Positions 27,922-37,349 are shown, numbered from the stretch's first letter. The stretch is DNA of 64,000 bases from Bacillota bacterium (GCA_012837335.1 DURM01000055.1:20604-84603); one strand, 5' to 3'. Notes: generated by a model not told the origin, from the sequence alone. Numbers and translations: made by a program.

Positions 27922-30137
27922 GCAATCCCATCCTTCCATACTGCTTCGAGTTCCTTCAGCGAGCAGTTGACGAGCTCAGCTTGGTTATAGACGATCCGCG
28001 CTTGATTCTGTCCAGTAACTTTCCCAAGCACCGTATAGTCAAGCTTAAACTCAGAAACTAAAGCAGCGAGCTCGCTGAGCTTTTCTGGATCAACGCTGAC
28101 CACAATCCGGGACTGGGATTCACCAAACAGCGCAGCGCTTACCGACAGCTCCTGGGTGAAGTCCAGATCAATGCCCAAGCCTGTCCCAAAGGCAGACTCT
28201 AATACCGCTACCGCTAAGCCGCCGTCAGAGACATCATGGGCAGAGCTGAGCAGTTTTTTCTGATTAGCCATAAGCACAGCCTGCTGCAGCCGCTTCTCAT
28301 AGTCCAGATCCAGCGCAGGAGGCCGGCCGGCCAAAGTACCCTCCACGAGTTTTTGGAGCTGGCTGCCGCCAAGCTCTGCCTGGGAACGGCCCAAGAGTAC
28401 AATCACATCATCAGCTTTTTGAAATTTATTTGCCAAAATCTGTTCAATATCTTCAAGCAATCCAACCATACCGATAACCGGCGTCGGATAGATCGGTCTG
28501 CCGTTAGTTTCGTTGTACAAGCTCACATTGCCGGAGACAACTGGGGTGTTCAGCTCCCGGCAGGCCGCGCTGATCCCTTCCACAGCCTGCTCTAACTGCC
28601 AGAACACCTCCGGGTTTTCCGGTGAGCCAAAGTTGAGATTATCGGTTACTGCTAAAGGTTTAGCCCCAACACAGACCAGGTTGCGGGCAGCTTCCGCAAC
28701 AGCAATAGCGCCGCCCACCTGCGGATCCAGCTCAACATAGCGGGCGTTACAGTCGCAGGCTGCCGCAACAGCTTTGCTCGTCCCCGGGATCCCTACCACA
28801 GCCGCGTCGGAACCCGGCGCTGCTACAGCAGTGCCGCCTGCATTGTAATCAAACTGGGAATAGATCCACTCTTTGCTGGCAATCGATGGAGAAGCCAACA
28901 ACCGTTTGAGGGTGTCTGTGACATCGGTAACTGGGATATCTTTAACTTCCACAGTCTGGTTGGCGCGGTAAGTTTCCGGTTCTCTGCCTTTCCGCTGGTA
29001 AACCGGAGCTTTCCCAGTCAGCGCGGCAACCGGCACCTCGGCTGCTGTTTCGCCATTAAACAGGAGGCGAAGCATATGATCATCTGTTACTCGGCCGATC
29101 ACAGCGCACTTTAAGCCGTACTTCTCACAGATCGCCGCAAACTGATCTTCCTGTTCCTTTTCCACCACCAAAAGCATCCGCTCCTGGGACTCAGACAGCA
29201 TCATTTCAAAAGGAGTCATACCCGCTTCCCGCTGGGGAACAAGATCTAAGTTCAGTTCAATCCCACTGCCGCCCTTTTCCGCCATCTCAGCGCTCGAAGA
29301 TGTTAAGCCAGCGGCCCCCATATCCTGGATCCCGATTAGACCCGGAAGTTCGATCATTTCTAAGCAGGCTTCCATCAGCGCTTTACCGGCCGCAGCATCA
29401 CCGATAGCTACAGCGTGTTCCGGAGTTTCATCTTCCCTTAACTCTGCGGAGGAAAATGTTGCTCCGGCAATTCCATCCCGGCCCGTGTCCGCGCCAACAT
29501 AAAGCACCGGATTGCCTGCCCCTTTAGCTGTACCCCGGCAGACTCGATCATGAGCCACCAGCCCAATGCACATGGCGTTGACCAGCGGATTGGTCCGATA
29601 GCGCTCATCGAAATATACTTCACCGCCTACACCGGGAACTCCGGTTTCGTTGCCATACCAGGCCATGCCCCTGACAGCCTCTTTAAACAGGTGCCTGACT
29701 CTGGGATCAGCAAGCTCCCCAAATCTTAAGGAGTTTAGGATCGCAATCGGCCGGGCTCCCATGGAATATACATCGCGGAGGATGCCGCCAACACCGGTTG
29801 CCGCTCCCATAAACGGTTCTACAGCGGACGGGCTGTTGTGGGATTCCATTTTAAAGGCTATCCCTAAACCACCGCCGATATCAACAACACCTGCCCCCTC
29901 ACCTGGTCCCATCAGCACCTGCTCCCCGGTTGTGGGGAAGCGCTTCAGCACCTGCTTCGAGTTCTTGTAGCTGCAGTGCTCGGACCACAGGGCACCAAAC
30001 ATCCCTGTTTCAGTATAGTTGGGCAGCCTTCCCAACAGCTCTACTGCTCGCTCATATTCCGATTCCGTTAAACCAAGTTCTAGATAAAGCCTTTGTTCTT
30101 TAATCTCAACCGGTGTTGGTTCACGATACCGCTCCAC
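27903..30137 (-). CDS. purL: Phosphoribosylformylglycinamidine synthase II (small PurL)
   Basis: A 744-residue synthetase subunit of the small PurL class. Motifs: [26 protein letters not shown] [24 protein letters not shown] and SDGGLAVAV. This class needs PurQ (glutaminase) and PurS as partners; neither is in the operon here. Start is taken as GTG at 30137, 9 nt after AGGAGG, rather than the TTG at 30155 that lies within that site. ATP-dependent conversion of FGAR to FGAM. Confidence 0.95.
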   Translation of the reverse strand: MERYREPTPVEIKEQRLYLELGLTESEYERAVELLGRLPNYTETGMFGALWSEHCSYKNSKQVLKRFPTTGEQVLMGPGEGAGVVDIGGGLGIAFKMESHNSPSAVEPFMGAATGVGGILRDVYSMGARPIAILNSLRFGELADPRVRHLFKEAVRGMAWYGNETGVPGVGGEVYFDERYRTNPLVNAMCIGLVAHDRVCRGTAKGAGNPVLYVGADTGRDGIAGATFSSAELREDETPEHAVAIGDAAAGKALMEACLEMIELPGLIGIQDMGAAGLTSSSAEMAEKGGSGIELNLDLVPQREAGMTPFEMMLSESQERMLLVVEKEQEDQFAAICEKYGLKCAVIGRVTDDHMLRLLFNGETAAEVPVAALTGKAPVYQRKGREPETYRANQTVEVKDIPVTDVTDTLKRLLASPSIASKEWIYSQFDYNAGGTAVAAPGSDAAVVGIPGTSKAVAAACDCNARYVELDPQVGGAIAVAEAARNLVCVGAKPLAVTDNLNFGSPENPEVFWQLEQAVEGISAACRELNTPVVSGNVSLYNETNGRPIYPTPVIGMVGLLEDIEQILANKFQKADDVIVLLGRSQAELGGSQLQKLVEGTLAGRPPALDLDYEKRLQQAVLMANQKKLLSSAHDVSDGGLAVAVLESAFGTGLGIDLDFTQELSVSAALFGESQSRIVVSVDPEKLSELAALVSEFKLDYTVLGKVTGQNQARIVYNQAELVNCSLKELEAVWKDGIACLMTD

Positions 30138-30151
30138 TGGTGATAACCTCC

Positions 30152-30649
30152 TCAATTAAGTCCTTCAAGATCCGCTGCTTCCAGCACTTTCGTTCTCACA
30201 TCCAATCGGCGGGCAGCCAACTTTTGACGGAACTCCGGATACTTCAAACCCAGTATCTGGGCTGCCAGGATGGCTGCGTTGACAGCCCCTGCTTTACCTA
30301 CAGCCACAGTCGCAACCGGAACTTCCCGCGGCATCTGCACAATTGACAAGAGCGAATCTAAGCCGCCGAAAGCTGCAGTCTGCATCGGCACTCCAATTAC
30401 TGGGACCAGCGTGTGGGCAGCGATCACTCCTGGCAGATGAGCCGCGCCGCCTGCTGCCGCAATAATAACCTCCACTCCCCGCTCCTGGGCTGTTTTGGCA
30501 AAATCTGCCACCTGGTCCGGAGTGCGGTGCGCTGACAAAGCCGTTTTTTCAAACGGAATATCCAATGCCTGCAGAACTTCACAGCATAAACGCATAACTT
30601 CCCAATCGGAAGTACTTCCCATAATTACACTGACCAATACTTCACTCAA
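30152..30649 (-). CDS. purE: N5-carboxyaminoimidazole ribonucleotide mutase
   Basis: A 165-residue class I PurE. It opens [12 protein letters not shown], with SAHRTPDQ (catalytic His) and [17 protein letters not shown]. First gene of the operon, starting with TTG at 30649 behind a strong AAAGGAGGG. Class I PurE works with PurK, which is not in this window. Its leader contains a ykkC-type riboswitch and terminator. Confidence 0.94.
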   Translation of the reverse strand: MSEVLVSVIMGSTSDWEVMRLCCEVLQALDIPFEKTALSAHRTPDQVADFAKTAQERGVEVIIAAAGGAAHLPGVIAAHTLVPVIGVPMQTAAFGGLDSLLSIVQMPREVPVATVAVGKAGAVNAAILAAQILGLKYPEFRQKLAARRLDVRTKVLEAADLEGLN

Positions 30650-30662
30650 GCTGAACCCTCCT

Positions 30663-30714
30663 TTAAAAAATTATGCCCAGGGGGTAGGCTTTTGAGAAAC
30701 CTACCCGCCTGGGC
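30663..30714 (-). terminator. Riboswitch-controlled terminator
   Basis: Arms GCCCAGGCGGGTAGG (30700-30714) and CCTACCCCCTGGGC (30675-30688) followed by ATAATTTTTT on the minus strand, just before the purE ribosome site. Confidence 0.85.
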
Positions 30715-30812
30715 TTTTATCCCTTCGGTGTAATATGCCGGCACCGGCATATCAGGATCGCTTGGACATCACTTGCGCCCTAGATCCTCTTTCTATCTCT
30801 GCTAATAAAAGT
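30663..30812 (-). promoter_or_regulatory. ykkC subtype-2 riboswitch, probably PRPP-sensing, upstream of purE
   Basis: The minus-strand leader contains the ykkC-class core in order: CTAGGG (about 30778-30783), GTCCAAGCGA, a variable hairpin ATGCCGG/CCGGCAT, then ACACCGAAGGGATAAAAG, and GCCCAGGCGGGTAGG. In subtype 2 this class binds ppGpp or PRPP (or guanidine in subtype 1). Placement before purine genes favours PRPP. The 3' aptamer strand GCCCAGGCGGGTAGG is also the first arm of the terminator, so ligand binding should prevent termination and turn the operon on. Confidence 0.85.
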
Positions 30813-30830
30813 CCATATTCAGCTGGCTTT

Positions 30831-30859
30831 AGTATAGCAGAGTTGAAAGGGGCAGTCAA
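30831..30859 (-). promoter_or_regulatory. Sigma-A promoter of the purine operon
   Basis: TTGACT (30854-30859), 17-bp spacer, TATACT (30831-30836) on the minus strand; start of transcription predicted near 30824, immediately before the aptamer. Confidence 0.85.
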
Positions 30860-30956
30860 TATTTTTCCGGTCGTTTATCTGTTCACTTGAAATATCGTTC
30901 GCATAAACTTGTTCGTTCGGAGCAGTTTTTGTTCCAAGCGTTCGGGTTTTCCGCGC

Positions 30957-32135
30957 TCAGCGATAGGTCACCAGATTTTCTACCGAACTTTGAATGCGCT
31001 TAACAGCATTTAACACAACCGACTGGGGACAGCCGATGTTCATCCGGAAAAAGCCGCTTCCCTCTTTCCCGAAACTGAGTCCGCTTGAAAGAGCAATCCG
31101 GCCGTGATCAACCAGTGTCTGCAAAATCTTGTGGTGTTCTATGTTTAAACTGCGGAAATCCAACCATAACAGGTAAGTGCCTTCCGGCTGCCTGACCCTG
31201 ATCCCGTGAAATCCGTTGAGAGCTGCAACTGCCAAATCAAAGTTAGACTGCAGCAATTCCAACACCTCATCCAGCCACGGACCGCCATACTGATAAGCTG
31301 CAGTAAACGCGGTCAGAGCAAAGATATTTCCTGAGGTTAAAAAACACCGTTTGAGGGCTTGATCAAATTCTCGCTTCAGCTGAGGATTGGGGATAACCGC
31401 GGCGGCATTGTGCAGTCCGGCAATGTTAAAAGTTTTGCTCGGTGCCAAAAGTGCCACCGTCTGCTCAGCGTATGCGGGCAGAGCAGCCATGGAAACAAAC
31501 CGATGAGGAGGCAGCACCAAATCGCCCCAAATCTCATCGCTGACAAGGGTTACACCGTATTCCCGACAGAGATCCCCCAGCCTGGTCAATTCAGGCTCAG
31601 TCCACACTCGGCCAACAGGATTATGGGGACTGCACAGGATCATCAGCTTCACACCTCGCGCAAACTTCTCCTCTAAATCCTCATAATCCATACGGTAATA
31701 ACCATCTTCTTCAACCAGCGAGCTTTCAATAAGGTTCCGACCATTTCTGGTTACCACCTGAAAAAACGGCCGATACACCGGGGTTTGAATTAGAACCTGA
31801 TCGCCTGGGTCTGTAAATGTGGTGACACACAGAGCCAAAGCCGGAACCACTCCTGGTGTGTCGCAGACCCATTCCCGCTCAATCTTCCAGCTGTGGCGGT
31901 TATTGAGCCAATCAATAAACGCTTGGTAGTATTGATCTGGCCTAAATGTATAGCCGTAAACCGGATGTTCAGCTCGCTCCCTCACTGCTGCCGTAACTTC
32001 AGGCGGAGAAGGCAGATCCATGTCGGCAACCCAGAGGGGCAGCAGATCATCCCTGCCGTAAACTTGAGCTAAACCGTCCCATTTTTCGCAGTTTGTACCG
32101 CGCCGCTCGATTAAAGTTGAGAAATCACTGTTCAA
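30957..32135 (-). CDS. MalY/PatB-type C-S lyase (PLP aminotransferase fold)
   Basis: About 392 residues, fold-type I PLP enzyme. LPLWVADMDLPSPPEV is the PatB/MalY opening; CSPHNPVGRVW, VSDEIWGDL and the PLP lysine in LAPSKTFNIAGLHN follow. These enzymes cleave cystathionine-like C-S bonds. Start is uncertain: ATG at 32162 has no ribosome site, while AAAGGAG lies 12 nt before TTG at 32135; the latter is used. It overlaps the end of mscS by 11 bp and is the last gene of the TetR operon. Confidence 0.88.
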   Translation of the reverse strand: MNSDFSTLIERRGTNCEKWDGLAQVYGRDDLLPLWVADMDLPSPPEVTAAVRERAEHPVYGYTFRPDQYYQAFIDWLNNRHSWKIEREWVCDTPGVVPALALCVTTFTDPGDQVLIQTPVYRPFFQVVTRNGRNLIESSLVEEDGYYRMDYEDLEEKFARGVKLMILCSPHNPVGRVWTEPELTRLGDLCREYGVTLVSDEIWGDLVLPPHRFVSMAALPAYAEQTVALLAPSKTFNIAGLHNAAAVIPNPQLKREFDQALKRCFLTSGNIFALTAFTAAYQYGGPWLDEVLELLQSNFDLAVAALNGFHGIRVRQPEGTYLLWLDFRSLNIEHHKILQTLVDHGRIALSSGLSFGKEGSGFFRMNIGCPQSVVLNAVKRIQSSVENLVTYR

Positions 32136-33363
32136 GGTGGACTTCAGCTCCTTTACTCTCATCGAATCTGGTCATCAGCTGCTGCAGATCATATCCGGTA
32201 GGATCTTGAGCTACTCTTAGGCCAAACTCCGGAAGCACTGCCAGCACATGATCAAAAACGTCAGCCTGAATACCTTCATAAACTGCCCAGGCCGTGTTAT
32301 TCGTAAACACGTAGATTTCGAGAGGGATGCCGTCTCTTGTGGGCTGCAGCTGCCGCACCAAGAACGTCAATTCCTGATGGATTCCGGGATGATTGCGCAG
32401 ATATGCTGACACATAAGCGCGAAATGTACCTAAATTAGTCATGCGGCGGCCGTTTACCACCACACTGTCATCAATATTGTGCTCTTTATTGTACTCAGCG
32501 ATCTCTTGCTGCTTCTGCTCAATATAATCCCGCAGCACCTGAATCTTCTTAAACTTCTCGATCATCTCATCCGTTAAAAACCTGACGCTGGTCTGGTCGA
32601 TTAAGATTGAACGCTTAATGCGGCGCCCGCCCGATTCATACATGCCCCGCCAGTTAACGAACGAGCTGGCAACAAGCTTATGGGTGGGAATTGTCGTGAT
32701 GGTTTTATCCCAGTTCTGGACTTTAACATGGTGCAGACCAATTTCGATTACAAATCCATCGGCGTCAAAGTCGGGAGCATCAAGCCAATCCCCGATCCTC
32801 AGCAGATCATTGCTGTTAATCCTTAAACTGGCAACAAAACCAAGGATGGTATCCTGGAAAATCAGCATCAATACTGCAGTGATTGCCCCAAGACCAGATA
32901 GAAAAATCCACGGTGACTGGCCGATTAAAATACTGATGGCTAAAACACCGGCTGCCAGGAAAATAAAGAGCTTGAAAACCTGAACATAAGTAGTAATCGG
33001 TCGGCGGCGGGATATTTCATACGAATTATAGATAATAAGTGCACCGGATAACAGCTTGTCAACAAACTTGACTAAAATAAAGATAACCCAAATCGTAATA
33101 AACCGCTGACCCACTTCAGTAATCGCCGGGATGTAGGTAATACCCTGATACAGAATCACCGCCGGTACCAAAAGCGGCAGATCATCAAATACTCCATGCT
33201 CAAACAAGCGATCATCCCAATTAAAAGGTGTCTGCTTTGACAGGAACTTAACGAAGCGCATCATATAGCGTTTGGTGAATCGATACAGGATTGTGCTGAC
33301 AATCAGCGTAAGACAGATCAGCAGCAGGTCCTTAAGCAGCGGATATTGATCCAGAAAAGCCAT
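32125..33363 (-). CDS. MscS-family mechanosensitive channel
   Basis: A 412-residue membrane protein of the YbdG/large MscS type: about five hydrophobic segments in the first 160 residues, then the MscS pore and beta domain (GLGAITAVLMLIFQDTILGFVASL, IGDWL, VQNWDKTITTIPTHKLV) and a long C-terminal cytosolic part. ATG at 33363 follows GGGAGGGG; an upstream extension has no site and is not membrane-like. It lies 38 bp after the permease gene and overlaps the lyase gene. Confidence 0.9.
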   Translation of the reverse strand: MAFLDQYPLLKDLLLICLTLIVSTILYRFTKRYMMRFVKFLSKQTPFNWDDRLFEHGVFDDLPLLVPAVILYQGITYIPAITEVGQRFITIWVIFILVKFVDKLLSGALIIYNSYEISRRRPITTYVQVFKLFIFLAAGVLAISILIGQSPWIFLSGLGAITAVLMLIFQDTILGFVASLRINSNDLLRIGDWLDAPDFDADGFVIEIGLHHVKVQNWDKTITTIPTHKLVASSFVNWRGMYESGGRRIKRSILIDQTSVRFLTDEMIEKFKKIQVLRDYIEQKQQEIAEYNKEHNIDDSVVVNGRRMTNLGTFRAYVSAYLRNHPGIHQELTFLVRQLQPTRDGIPLEIYVFTNNTAWAVYEGIQADVFDHVLAVLPEFGLRVAQDPTGYDLQQLMTRFDESKGAEVHLEQ

Positions 33364-33401
33364 GCAAATCCCCTCCCGTTCACACAATTCAACCTCGATT
33401 A

Positions 33402-34199
33402 TCAATTTCCCTTTGTTTTTAAGCCATCTGCTAAGAGGTTTAACCCCAGCACGATCAGAGCGATTGCTAAACCTGGAAATACGACAGTCCACGGCGCTAA
33501 TGAGCCGAAGGACTGAGCCTCCTTCAGCATCCGGCCCCAGCTGGGAAGCGGCGGCTGCACGCCGACCCCTAAGTAACTTAATGATGCTTCTGAAAGCAGA
33601 GCTCCAGCAAAACTGGCGGTAGCCTGCACTAGAATCAGCCGCGAGCAGTTGGGCAGAATGTGCCGAAACATAATCCGAAAATCAGATGCGCCTACAGCGC
33701 GAGCCGCCTGGACATACTCGAATTTGCTCTGCTGCAAAAAGGCAGCCCTGGTGATTTTCATAAATACAGGAATATTGGCAACGGCAATTGCCGCTAAAAC
33801 CGTATTCTCTCCCGGACCAAAAACTGCTACTGCAAGCAGAGCCAAGAGAATGCTGGGGAAAGCATAAAACACTTCCGCTAACCGCATCATCAGCTCATCA
33901 AACCAGCGGCCATAAAACCCAGCAGCCGCTCCCAAAATCACACCGATCACCATCCCGAGTCCCACCGAAAGCAACCCGATAACCAAGGATGTCTGCCCCC
34001 CAGTCATCACTCGGCTTAGGACATCCCTGCCGAACTGATCAGCTCCCAGCCAGTTAGCTCGTGAGGGCGGCTGAAAGCGATTGATAATCTTAATTTCAGT
34101 CGGATCATAGGGAGTATAAAAGAAACTGATAATAGTTGGAATAAGTACGATCACAATAAAAAAACTACCGATGACCAATGGTAGATTGACTTTCCGCAT
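33402..34199 (-). CDS. ABC transporter permease, DppC/OppC type
   Basis: A 265-residue permease with about six membrane segments. NWLGADQFGRDVLSR is the OppC-family N-terminal signature and the EAA loop is seen in ARAVGASDFRIMFRHILPN. ATG at 34199 follows GGAGG. It pairs with the DppB-type permease 10 bp upstream and the solute-binding protein. No ATPase gene lies in the operon. Confidence 0.9.
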   Translation of the reverse strand: MRKVNLPLVIGSFFIVIVLIPTIISFFYTPYDPTEIKIINRFQPPSRANWLGADQFGRDVLSRVMTGGQTSLVIGLLSVGLGMVIGVILGAAAGFYGRWFDELMMRLAEVFYAFPSILLALLAVAVFGPGENTVLAAIAVANIPVFMKITRAAFLQQSKFEYVQAARAVGASDFRIMFRHILPNCSRLILVQATASFAGALLSEASLSYLGVGVQPPLPSWGRMLKEAQSFGSLAPWTVVFPGLAIALIVLGLNLLADGLKTKGN

Positions 34200-34209
34200 A
34201 GATATCCTC

Positions 34210-35127
34210 CTAGTCAAACCGCAGGCGGGGATCCAAAACCAAAAGCAGCAGGTCAAAACTGAAGTTAACGATGAGAATCAGAGCCGCGGAGACTAAAACC
34301 AAACCCTGAACTAAGGGCAGGTCTCGCTGCAGCGCCGCATTAAGCAGCAGCTGACCAAGTCCGGGAAGGCCGAAAACCTGCTCAATCACCAGCGTTCCCC
34401 CTAGAAGCTGGGTCAAATGCACTCCCGCAACGGAGAAGATGCTGATAGCCGCGTTTTTTAACGCGTGTTTGTAGAGAACGACTCGCTGAGATAGACCTTT
34501 TCCATGGGCAGTGCGGATATAGTCCTGGCGCATAGCGTTAATCATGCTGGTTCGCACCACCCGCGTCAAGATCGCTGCCCGGGGAATTGCCAAGGCCAAC
34601 GCCGGCAGAACAAGACTGCTGATCGACGTGTAGCCAGCCGGCGGCAGCCAGTTCAGCCTTACAGCAAAGATGTTGATCAGCATAATTCCCAGCCAGAAAG
34701 CGGGCAGAGCCATGCCCAGCTGAGTTAAGATCAAGCTGATGATTTCTAACACCGTTCCCTGCCGCACCGCACAGCCAATTCCTAATGGAATGCTGATTAC
34801 CAGCGAAATACTTACCGCCAGCAGTGCCAGAGTTATGGAGATTGGGAGCGCATCCCTAATTAAACCGGCAATATCAACGCTGTAGCGGATCGACTTGCCC
34901 AGATCTCCGGTAAAGACACCTTTTAACCAATTTATGTAGCGCACTGCCACCGGCTGATTAAGGCCCAGCTCCTCTCTTAGAGATTCGAGCCGGGCCGGAT
35001 CGCCTTCAGTGCCGAGAATCAGCACCGCCGGATCGCTGGGGAGGACATTGACGGTGAAGAAAGTGATCACACTGATCAGCACTAGAGTAATTACTAAACT
35101 GATTAATTTCTGCATCACATACTTCAC
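34210..35127 (-). CDS. ABC transporter permease, DppB/OppB type
   Basis: A 305-residue permease. The VLPSDPAVLILGTEGDP and LRE-LGLNQPVAVRYINWL region plus the EAA loop (YIRTAHGKGLSQRVVLYKHALKN) identify the DppB/OppB family of peptide/nickel/oligosaccharide importers. GTG start with GGGAGG upstream. It lies 21 bp after the solute-binding protein gene. Confidence 0.92.
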   Translation of the reverse strand: MKYVMQKLISLVITLVLISVITFFTVNVLPSDPAVLILGTEGDPARLESLREELGLNQPVAVRYINWLKGVFTGDLGKSIRYSVDIAGLIRDALPISITLALLAVSISLVISIPLGIGCAVRQGTVLEIISLILTQLGMALPAFWLGIMLINIFAVRLNWLPPAGYTSISSLVLPALALAIPRAAILTRVVRTSMINAMRQDYIRTAHGKGLSQRVVLYKHALKNAAISIFSVAGVHLTQLLGGTLVIEQVFGLPGLGQLLLNAALQRDLPLVQGLVLVSAALILIVNFSFDLLLLVLDPRLRFD

Positions 35128-35148
35128 TTAAAGTCCTCCCTGTAGTCT

Positions 35149-36636
35149 TTATCTGTACAGCGCTGCCAGATCTACCACATAAACCGGATAGCTGTGCCAT
35201 CCTTTAATATCTGCATCCATGACATTAAGCTGATGCGGATCCATAATAAACACTCCGGCAACCTGCTCAGTCATAATCGCTTGAGCTTGCTGGTAAATCT
35301 CACTGCGTGTTTCTGCCGCTGCGCTGACGCCCTGGTTAATCAGCTGATCAAACTCAGGGCTGTTAAAGTTGGTGAAGTTTCTGGAGTTGCCGCTTACATA
35401 GCGATTTAAGATACTGTGGGGATCCAGCTTCCCGGTTAAGCCCACAATCGAGAGCTCATAGTCCCGCTGGGTGTACACCTGCTCCAGCCAGGTGCCCCAC
35501 TCAATAATCTCGATTTTAACATCGATACCCACCCTGCGGAGCTGATCGGCAATAATCTCTCCGGTCTGCACATGGAGCGGATACGCCGACGGCAGCGTCA
35601 TCGTTAACTGCAGCTTGCTGTAACCCGCGTCCTTAAGCAGGGCCACCGCCCGATCAGGATCATAGGGCAGAATCTTATTTGAATCAAAGTTGTAAAATGC
35701 GGGCATTGCCGGACTGAGGCCGGTGTAAATCGGCTCTGCCTGACCCCAAGCTGCGCCAATCACAATTTCGTCACGATTGATGGCCATGGCAATCGCCTGT
35801 CGCACCCGCACATCACCCAACACGGGATGATCATTATTGACCGCCAGCAGCTGTACCAGATTCATCGGGTCAGCGTGAACCTTAATCCCCGGAATGCCAT
35901 CTACTAGGTGGAGGAAAGCCGCTTCAAGACGGGGGATCAGATCCACATTACCGGTTCGCAGGCTCGCTACAGCGCTGTTATAATCGGGAATAACCCGAAA
36001 ATACACTTCGCTGAAGTATGGAGTTTGGCCTGACCAGTGCTGATCAAAGCGAGACAGCTTGATGTACTGATTCGGCCGCCATTCCACTAACTGATACGGG
36101 CCAGTGCCGATTGGCTTATTATCCAGGCCTTCTGCATCCTTAGGATAAACAGCGGCAGCGAGCTCGGTAAGTTCATAGATCAGCGGCGAGTATGGCTCTG
36201 ACAGTTCAACAATCACACGATCCTCGCCATCAGCGTAAACCGCGCTGATAGCCGTGTAATTACTGGCTCTCTGACTGATTTCCGGATCCCGAGCCCGGTT
36301 AAGGGCGTTAACCACATCGGCAGCAGTCACTTTCTGGCCATTGTGGAAATAAGCCTCTCTTAAATAAAAGGTATAGACCGTTTGAGTAGAGTCAATTTCC
36401 CACTCGCTGGCCAAAGCTCCGGTAATCTGCCCGTCCGGAGTGCTTTTGACCAGTCCCTCGTAAATATTAAAAGCAATTTCTGCGGTAGCAGCGGCAACGG
36501 AACGAGTCGGATCAAAATTGTCCGGATCCGTCGGCACCGCAATATTTAGTACTTCATCGGCAGCAAACGCCGGTACACTAACACCTATAACAACAAACAG
36601 CAGCAATCCTGCTGCAATCAATCTAGCTAATTTCAT
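35149..36636 (-). CDS. ABC solute-binding protein family 5 (peptide/oligosaccharide type)
   Basis: A 495-residue exported binding protein. The signal peptide ends VPAFAAD and has no lipobox cysteine, so the mature protein should be soluble, which makes sense only with a periplasm or another anchor. Family 5 features: NFDPTRSVAAATAEIAFNIYEGL, the WRPNQYIKLSRFDQHW region and ADQLRRVGIDVKIE. Ligand not readable; dipeptides, nickel and pectin-derived oligosaccharides are all taken up by this family. It overlaps tetR by 4 bp. Confidence 0.9.
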   Translation of the reverse strand: MKLARLIAAGLLLFVVIGVSVPAFAADEVLNIAVPTDPDNFDPTRSVAAATAEIAFNIYEGLVKSTPDGQITGALASEWEIDSTQTVYTFYLREAYFHNGQKVTAADVVNALNRARDPEISQRASNYTAISAVYADGEDRVIVELSEPYSPLIYELTELAAAVYPKDAEGLDNKPIGTGPYQLVEWRPNQYIKLSRFDQHWSGQTPYFSEVYFRVIPDYNSAVASLRTGNVDLIPRLEAAFLHLVDGIPGIKVHADPMNLVQLLAVNNDHPVLGDVRVRQAIAMAINRDEIVIGAAWGQAEPIYTGLSPAMPAFYNFDSNKILPYDPDRAVALLKDAGYSKLQLTMTLPSAYPLHVQTGEIIADQLRRVGIDVKIEIIEWGTWLEQVYTQRDYELSIVGLTGKLDPHSILNRYVSGNSRNFTNFNSPEFDQLINQGVSAAAETRSEIYQQAQAIMTEQVAGVFIMDPHQLNVMDADIKGWHSYPVYVVDLAALYR

Positions 36637-37253
36637 CGCGGCTGCTCCTTTCTTTTCTGCAAACCTAAAGCCAAAACATCCAGGACTGAATCAATGAAGT
36701 TTAAATGCTCTGTTTTATCCGCTTCGGACAGTGCCAAAAAATTATCGATCAGCTCCTTGCCGACAGAGTGATAAACAAAAAACGCGGCTTCCTGATCAAT
36801 GTTCGGGTCGACCTGACCCTGATCAATTGCCTGCTTCATCATACTGAGAAAATCGTTAGCCCTCAGCTCACGGCTCGCCCTCACTTCCTCCTCAAACTCT
36901 GCGCAGTAATCCCAATAGTGGTTGATAATCTTATGGTAAAGAGGATACTCTTGGGCAAAGAGAAATGAGCGGCGGTAGTACCGCTTCAGCGTGGCGAAGA
37001 AATCATCAGCATCAGTAAATACGTCCTTGAGAAACAGTCTTTTCTGCTCATAAGCGAGATTAAGTATGTAAAGATACAGCTCCCGCTTGTTCTCAAAGTA
37101 TTGGTACATGCTGCCCTTGGCAATTCCGGCTTTCGCCACAATTTTACTCAAAGACGCCGAATCGTATGGTGATGCGGCAAACTCATCAACAGCTGCGGCG
37201 ATAATCGCCTCCTGCTTTGCTTTCGGCAGGTTTAGAAAAGTATCAGTCGGCAG
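36633..37253 (-). CDS. TetR-family repressor, first gene of the importer operon
   Basis: About 206 residues: an N-terminal helix-turn-helix (SLSKIVAKAGIAKGSMYQYFENKRELY) and a helical ligand domain. Start: AGGAGG (37262-37267) lies 8 nt before a CTG at 37253, and the sequence from there, L-PTDTFLNLP, aligns with the usual M-PT-TF-NLP opening of this subfamily. The in-frame GTG (37262) and TTG (37259) are inside or 2 nt from the site. A non-AUG CTG start is therefore favoured. A palindromic operator lies just upstream, indicating autorepression of the whole operon. Confidence 0.85.
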   Translation of the reverse strand: MPTDTFLNLPKAKQEAIIAAAVDEFAASPYDSASLSKIVAKAGIAKGSMYQYFENKRELYLYILNLAYEQKRLFLKDVFTDADDFFATLKRYYRRSFLFAQEYPLYHKIINHYWDYCAEFEEEVRASRELRANDFLSMMKQAIDQGQVDPNIDQEAAFFVYHSVGKELIDNFLALSEADKTEHLNFIDSVLDVLALGLQKRKEQPR

Positions 37254-37273
37254 CTTCAACACCTCCTGACTAT

Positions 37274-37289
37274 GTGACCACCCGGTCAC
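37274..37289 (-). promoter_or_regulatory. TetR-type operator
   Basis: Perfect inverted repeat GTGACC-ACCC-GGTCAC between the promoter and the tetR start, overlapping about +6 to +21. The TGACC-N4-GGTCA form is typical of TetR-family sites, so binding would block transcription. Confidence 0.7.
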
Positions 37290-37300
37290 CTTACAAAAAT

Positions 37301-37329
37301 AGTATACGCCGGCTGCCAAATAAAAGCAA
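37301..37329 (-). promoter_or_regulatory. Sigma-A promoter of the tetR-importer operon
   Basis: TTGCTT (37324-37329), 17-bp spacer, TATACT (37301-37306) on the minus strand; start predicted near 37295. Confidence 0.7.
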
Positions 37330-37349
37330 CCGGCTTCATCATCTTTTAA

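Noticed and set aside
30687..30812. Guanidine (subtype 1) or ZTP riboswitch upstream of purE
   Set aside because: ZTP core blocks are absent, and guanidine aptamers are linked to exporters and carboxylases, not purine genes; ppGpp versus PRPP cannot be fully separated by eye.
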